Source: Thalassia testudinum (lineage: Eukaryota > Streptophyta > Magnoliopsida > Alismatales > Hydrocharitaceae). Taken from it: a stretch of 64,000 bases of DNA. Of this stretch, positions 58,431-64,000 are shown piece by piece. The stretch lies in assembly GCA_037157565.1 (NCBI GenBank), contig JAZHRO010000019.1, forward strand, positions 59,456,501-59,520,500, read 5' to 3'. A program made the translations under genes and the position numbers. Every line of letters starts with the position of its first letter. Position 1 is the stretch's first letter. The notes beneath the pieces are model-generated. The model worked only from the letters and a program-made list of their open reading frames with translations. It searched no databases and was not told where the DNA came from.

Positions 58431-61111
58431 TGTAACGAATGTGTGCCCCAGACGTATTTTAAGACGTCTGGGAGGTGGCTCAGACGTCGGACAAGACGTC
58501 TGGTATCACAACCAGACGTCTGATAAGACGTCTGGGATAGCTTCAAGACGTCTGGAAATCCGTTATTTTCGACACACGCGAGTCGCCTGCGCGCCTGAGC
58601 ACGCAGACCGCATATTCCCTCTTTTCTCTGCGGCTGCAGGCGGCCTGCCGCCTTCTCTCTCTCCCTCTGCGCAGCGTTAAAAGGGGCGCGCCTCCCCTCC
58701 CGTCTCCACCGTCTCCTCCTTCTTCTCCTTCCTGTGCGCGAGAGCGAGCGGACGCGAGGGCGGCAGCGGCGGCTGCAGTGAGCGCGGAGGTGCGGCGTGC
58801 GAGGGCGGAGCTCTGCCGTGAGGGCGAGCTCGCCGGAGCGGCTTGGCCGGCCGACGGAGGGCGCAGGGGGCGCGGAACGACGCGGAGAGGGACCTGCTGC
58901 GGGCTGAGCAGCAGACGCGCGAGGTGCGACGCGGGCGGCGTCGCAAGCGAAGGCCGAGCAGGGTTCTGATTCTGGAAAAATTTCCAGAATCAGACGTCTG
59001 GGTTGATAGCCAGACGGCAAGGTCGACGTCTGTAAGATCATACAGACGTCTGAAAGGTGAGTGTCCACTTTCTTCTTCCTTCTTGTCGACTGACCGTACT
59101 GAGGGAGGGGGGTTGGCTGTGCGCAGGTTCGCTGATTCGCCATCCTTTGCGAATCAGATGTCTGGAAGTTGTACCAGACGGCGGGAGTGACCTCCAGACG
59201 TCCGGAGGGACCATCGGACGTCTGGGATCTAGGCAGACGTCCCCGCAGACTTCTGGACGTCTGGGAAACCACGCTGAACAGGTAATTCTCTGATCCACTT
59301 TTTAAGACGTCTGGAAGGAGTTCCAGACGTCTGATTTTGCACAGTATCGTCTTTTTCGACCCGTTTAGGGTCCGTTCGGGCTCCATTTTCCGCGATTCGA
59401 GTTGCGTTCTCTTCAGAATTAATTCCTCTACTCATCTACGGTAGCTATACACTGTTTTGAGACACTCCTTGTGTTTGATCCTTGTGACAGGATCTCGTTC
59501 AGTTGCAGTCTTGAGAGTCGCGGAGGCACGCGGGATTCCCGATCACACCCCCATTACTCCCGTTGTACCTAGTAGAGTGGCTTAAGTTATTTTTAAAATC
59601 TGTTAAAGTATGAAACCATAACTAGAATCTAGGACATTGCATGAATCCTAGGAATGAGAAATGTATGGAATGATAGCTCCTAGGTGATGCATGAATCCTA
59701 GGGCTGGAAAACTAGTTGTATGTTAGATCCTAGGATGTGGCATGAATCTTAGGATGGAAAAACTAGTGGAATGTATAATACTGCAGTCTTGGAAAAATGG
59801 AAAGGAATATAAAGCTGCCTGTAATTTGAATTAATAGCTGCCTGTTATGAATAAAGAAACATGTTGAGATCATGGATTTTGAGAACGTGAATCTGGAAAG
59901 TGAAACATATGATGTTCTGAGATAAAGAGCTGGAACCCTACGGGGAATTAGGAGTGGAACTCCTGGAAAGAAAAAGGAATGGATCTGAGATGTAGTTTGT
60001 ACTGTCTCTTGGGTACGTAGTACCAAGGGAAGTACCTGTACCTGTTTAGTGCAGAGTGGGGCCAGCCGCCCCAGGGACCCGGGGTTAGGATTGGCCGCTC
60101 TGTACCGACTTGTTGGCCCTCGTGTACGTAGTACCGAGGAGAGCTAGTAGTGTTAGGAGAGTACTAGCTACCCCACGGGCCCCGGGGTTCTGCTAGCCTC
60201 CTTCACCGACTTGTTAGGCCCACTAGGGCAAACCAGGGTAGTCAGGCGAGGGTGCGCGGACTGTGGAGGGGCAAGGCCCCGGTTTGGTTACTGTGGAGGG
60301 GTTGGACCCCTGTTACTGAGAGGGCTCTGCCCTGGTTCCGTGCTGTGCTTTGGGCGCACCCGTTAACGGAAACGACTGACCGCGTGCCAGTGCGGGCTAG
60401 CTACCTGTGCGTTTATCGCGCGTGCCGTAGTCACCGTTACGTCTGTCAGTGACCTTGGGGTGGTTGACTGAGGGTAGGATCACCACGGGGGACTCTCCCG
60501 GCCAGGAGAGCACCACGTGCTACTTCTACTTTTGGAAAAGACTGCAATCAAGATCGTTCCCACGAGGACATTCGAGATCAAGTAAAGGATCTGAGAAATA
60601 AATGAAATAGTGAGAAAAATTGAAAGATGTGAATAAAGGAAGTAATAGAACATAACAGCTACTGTACACTCTACTGTTGCCTTTAGTTAGTTTGCCACTC
60701 TACTCAGCGTTTTGCTGACGTGTTACACTCGTTACCTTTTTCAGGACCAGGTGTTGAGCAGCCAGGGTCGGCGGCTGCAGAGGACGCTGGGCCGAGTAAG
60801 GTCCAGTAGAGTTACCACAGCCTTTTGTACCTCTTTTGTTTCTGTTCTAGTGAGTAGTTTTTGTTTCCGCTGTACCTTCTTTACCTGTAGTTCTTGTTAT
60901 ATGATAAATGCTGTTTTACTGTTGTGGTGGTACCTACTGTAGTAGTTTCTTTCCTTACTGCTGTACTTTCTTATTGTTAGTTATATTCATGCTGAATGTG
61001 GTTTATTTTACTGTCTTTTGGTTACTTCCTCGTTGGACGACTAGGTCTTGGGATTAGTCGAGTCGGTCCGGTTCTCGTGTCTCGTAGGGACTCGGGAACC
61101 GGGTCATTACA
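58431..61111 (+). repeat. second solo LTR, family Y, inserted in the polypurine tract of B
   Basis: It starts TGTAACGA and ends GTCATTACA, 2681 bp, nearly identical to 11906-14548. TACCC stands on both sides (58425-58429 with one extra T, and 61112-61116). The undisturbed site, tacccccatgcc, is the polypurine tract of B. It carries 15 GACGTC hexamers at 58460-59335. TATA-like TTAAAAGG lies at 58677. The 330-codon minus frame at 58394-59386 covers the GACGTC and GC-rich blocks and is not a gene. Confidence 0.88.
58452..59335 (+). promoter_or_regulatory. array of CAGACGTCTG palindromes in the second solo LTR
   Basis: I count 15 GACGTC hexamers at positions equivalent to those in the first solo LTR, in two clusters around TTAAAAGG. 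Lost copies read GACGTA or GATGTC. Confidence 0.75.
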
Positions 61112-62700
61112 TACCCCCATGCCTAACTTTTCCTAGTCCCTTAGCAAAATCTTATGGAAAGAACTAGATTTCAAGACCATGCATTGATGTTCAGATGCCT
61201 GATTTGTTCCACTCTCTCGAAATTAGGTCAGAATGACAATAGTAGGCCTAGAGGTACTCAAGTATCAATCAATATCCATACTTGACCAACTTTAGCTCAA
61301 GTCTGCCGTGAAGGTTTCTAAGGCCCGCAAAAAACTACCTAAAGGTTCGTTGGTCCCAGCGGTTAAAGTACCCATGTGTAGAATGTAACATGTCTAGGTT
61401 TAGTTTGCCGGTGCATTTTTGTAAGAAAGAGATAAAAGAATTTCATTTGGAGAGTTTTCTCTCTTTTCTTTTTAGATTTCCCTAGATCCAGCCTCGAATT
61501 GGCCCTAAACATGGTCTGTATCGGATTCTTTGTCCCCACCATCAATCCTCAAAGGGTCCTTGGCTTGAGATACTTCGGGATAGTACCGCCCATGGCAACC
61601 CCAAGAACCCTGGCTTTCGACACTTTGGGATAGTGCCTCCCATTGCGTTTTGTAGCTAAATTCAGGCCTTGGCAATCGACATTTCAGGATAATTCTACCC
61701 ATAGCACTTGACCCAGAATAAAGTGCTTACATGCCCCTCGGTAGGATGTTTAAATATCCTAGGAGACAAACATCGAGGAGATGATATGTTATTACGCATC
61801 TTCGAGGGAAATTTCCCACCTCTCCACGTCGAGAACTCGTCCAATCAACTTGTGTTGTCGAGCCACTCCTAAGCTAGATCTTTGAGATGGCTTTTAAGAA
61901 CAGAACACTTTTGGCATGATTTTTCTTTATTAAGCACATTGAACCAGACTAAGTGTGTGATTTTTGGATGCTTAGGTTACCAAGTCCCGCAAACCAAAGG
62001 GTAGGCAACAGGGTTGAATAATCCCTAAGCCTTAGACCTACTACATCAACTTCGCACTTTCCTCAACCTTTCAAGGATTAATCCAGATCTTAACGAATAC
62101 GTGAGTGTTTAAACACTAAAATAGATCCAGGAGGCCTAAGGTCGGTACTCATCACTAATCTCCTAAGTTTTAGCATTCCCGGTCTTAATTCATCATCTGA
62201 TCCAACCTAGAAGTTAGGGAAGTTCCATACTCAATTTTAAGGGACTAATTCATTTTTTTTTGTTTGTGTGCTCCTTTTTTCTTTTCTTTTACCTTTCTTT
62301 TCTTTTCCTCTTCTCTTTTCATTCTACTCAATTCAAGTTGGCTCCTCCTTTCCTCTCTTCTCTCTATTTTTTTTTATATGAAACCCTTCCATGCATTGTC
62401 TTTCATAGCATTTTGCACTTTAATATCCCCCATGCCTAAGTTTTGCAATGTCCTCATTGTAAACTAGGAGCGTACAAATTTAGTTTGGTTTAAGGGTTAG
62501 AACAGGATCAAAAGGGGGCAAACGGGTCGGTATGACTGTTGTGAATGATTTCAAGCTTTGATACAAGTACCAAAGGTGGAGTCGGATGTTCTAAGGTTGA
62601 AATCAGAAGGTGCAGTATGAGTGTAGCTCAAAAGATGATCAGAAGGGTCTCGAGTTTTTGGAATGATGGGTTGCCTCTCGTTAAGTGCTAAATTCAATGC
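61112..62700 (-). mobile_element. 3' non-coding segment of element B
   Basis: In minus order it holds the GGGAGGCAACCC-type motif (GAGAGGCAACCC, 62668-62690), GAGGACATTGC (62446-62456), the internal polypurine-like tract (62427-62440), a T-rich run (62243-62305), the hairpin TAGGATGT-ttaa-ATATCCTA near 61742-61761, the three degenerate repeats (61555-61705) and the terminal tract interrupted by the solo LTR. It is homologous to 17754-19343. No gene is present. Confidence 0.65.
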
Positions 62701-64000
62701 CTTCAACCAAGCAGAAGGTGGTCAAGGAGAAGGGGTGATCAAATCAAATGAGTTTTGTAGAACAAGCACCTTGATAAGAAGTCTGGTTGGTCCAACCAGG
62801 TGCTTATTCAGATCAACAAGCTGATAATGCAACCCAAATCCAATCAGTCTGATGGGTTGATGGACGTGAATCAAAAGATACAGAGCCCACCAGATACTTT
62901 GTTTCTCAAACAGATGCGGGTTTGGCTGAGTCAGCTTAGCCTAATCAGTGTAGGGATCCTCAAAAGAAAATGAATCTAAAAAGGATGTAGGAACCCTATA
63001 GGTCAGATCAAAGTATTATAAGAAGTGATTAACAGTCTGATCAATGTCTGATACCCGATCAAAAGATGGAGGAGAATCATATGCAACTGGATCAGAGAGA
63101 GGTGAATTAGAGTAGAAGTTGACTTCGGTGGTGGGTCAGGATTGGGATCGAAATTTGGAAGGCTTGGGTTTTGTGATGGAAGATGTGGCTTCTTTGAGGT
63201 TTAAATCATTTGGCTCAACATCAGAATCAAAGAATGGATCTCCAAAATCAAAGAACGGCTTTGTGATGGATGCTGAGGTCGTAAACTGGCTTGTAATCAT
63301 CAGGAAACAATGGATCTCCAAAATCAAAGTAAGATTCAGAATCATCAGAGAATTTGCGAAGATTAGTTTCTGAACCTAATTCTAGATTGGGACTTCCACC
63401 ATAGAATGAATCATGTTGTGTAGAATCAACAACCTAACTTGAATCTAACCTAATTTCAAATTCTGAGCTCAAGGAGGTGTCCTTATTAGTCATGGGCTCA
63501 AGTTCTTGGCTCCTAGGATAGACCCAATCAAATCCCAACTCTTCCAACTCCTTGATTTTTGTATTGTAAATTGGTTTGACTTTTGAAAAATCAATTTGTA
63601 TCTTTGAGGAGTCTGGAGAGGTGTAATAATCAAATATAGGCCCAAAATCATAGTTCAAATCCAAAATCTGATTCTCTTCATGTTGGGCTTCATGATCATC
63701 CCAAATAGATTCTGATCTAGATTCTAGGTCAAAGGTAGTAGTTGGGTCACTAGAATTTGGGCTAGGCTTAATTGGGATGTCAGAATTATTCTCGAGAATT
63801 ACCTTAACAGGATAAGGTTCGGGAATTACATTCTCAAGAAGTTTTAATTCAAGCTTATCATCATAGGTGTCTGGGGAATCTAGGCTTGATGGACCAGCTT
63901 CATGGCTCTCTAAGGCTGGTTCAGAATCAAGAACACTTGCAATTAGATCCTCCCAACCCATGTCAAGATCAGGTGTGTCAATCGGTATGAAGTTTGAATC
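62701..64000 (-). pseudogene. ORF-A, second copy (element B), runs off the window
   Basis: Minus-strand frames from 63961 share with ORF-A the blocks EPALESHEAGPSSLDSPDTY, KIQIDFSKVKPIYN, ELEELGFDWVYP and SQELEPM. A stop at 63434 follows, and later parts are found in shifted frames (SESYFDFGDPLFPDDYKPVY, then DPFFDSDVEP). The reverse complement of 30300-30460, including the NKHLVGPTR-coding part, lies at about 62760-62910. The first 175 codons are open and may extend beyond 64000. No known domain is visible. It is the same unidentified acidic product as in element A. Confidence 0.6.

Noticed and set aside
58394..59386. 330-codon minus-strand open frame, and its parallel at 11934-12515
   Set aside because: It covers the GACGTC array and the GC-rich block of the family-Y LTR, is arginine/alanine/proline-rich on several frames and strands at once, and has no domain. 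It is open because of composition.

Overview
The window is repeat-rich intergenic DNA from a flowering plant, species undetermined. The evidence is the set of plant LTR-retrotransposon lineages present (Athila-type and Tekay/Del-type Ty3/gypsy, Sirevirus-type Ty1/copia), tRNA-Asp and tRNA-iMet primer-binding sites, and plant-style introns in two decayed gene fragments. I found no intact cellular gene, no rRNA or tRNA gene and no prokaryotic feature. Nearly all long open frames inside LTRs are chance frames. Family assignments come from motifs recognised by eye. Boundaries are exact where LTR ends, target-site duplications (TSDs) or primer sites are visible, and approximate elsewhere.

Layout. 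1-9.64 kb: a minus-strand Athila-type element without pol (E1) in an LTR-internal-LTR-internal array; the shared central LTR carries another LTR. 9.64-15.2 kb: a hairpin-rich stretch, two decayed kinesin-12-like exons, and a 2.6 kb solo Tekay-type LTR (family Y) with a perfect GTTAG TSD. 15.2-27.8 kb: a minus-strand Athila-type element (D) split just after its integrase stop codon by a plus-strand Athila-type element (Z; TSD GCAAT/GTAAT). The 3' LTR of Z contains a further LTR-like block (W). 27.8-38.7 kb: a plus-strand Athila-type element (A) carrying an unidentified acidic ORF (ORF-A) instead of pol, interrupted by a young gag-only Sirevirus-like element (31272-36211, perfect TAATC TSD). 38.7-45.24 kb: a plus-strand Tekay/Del element with gag-pol in one frame but 21 stop codons, cut off in the integrase by a deletion into its 3' LTR. 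45.3-48 kb: a minus-strand family-Y LTR. 48-51.2 kb: AT-rich DNA with a (TG)15 tract and a dense TGTAAC/TGTAAT array. 51.2-53.2 kb: a decayed plant gene or captured gene with at least one frame-consistent intron. 53.2-64 kb: stacked minus-strand Athila-type LTRs and element B, which carries a second copy of ORF-A and has a solo family-Y LTR inserted exactly at its polypurine tract.

The most interesting signals are regulatory or structural. CAGACGTCTG palindromes are packed into the LTR promoters of two unrelated superfamilies, and TTGGCGCCAA palindromes are packed into the promoter of a third LTR. All five Athila-type elements carry two polypurine-like tracts 1.3-1.5 kb apart, and a conserved GGGAGGCAACCC motif downstream of the coding region. 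The stop codons of the Tekay element are 16 TAG, 5 TGA and no TAA, a pattern that fits CG/CHG cytosine deamination. A gag-only Sirevirus relative keeps an open 387-codon gag.
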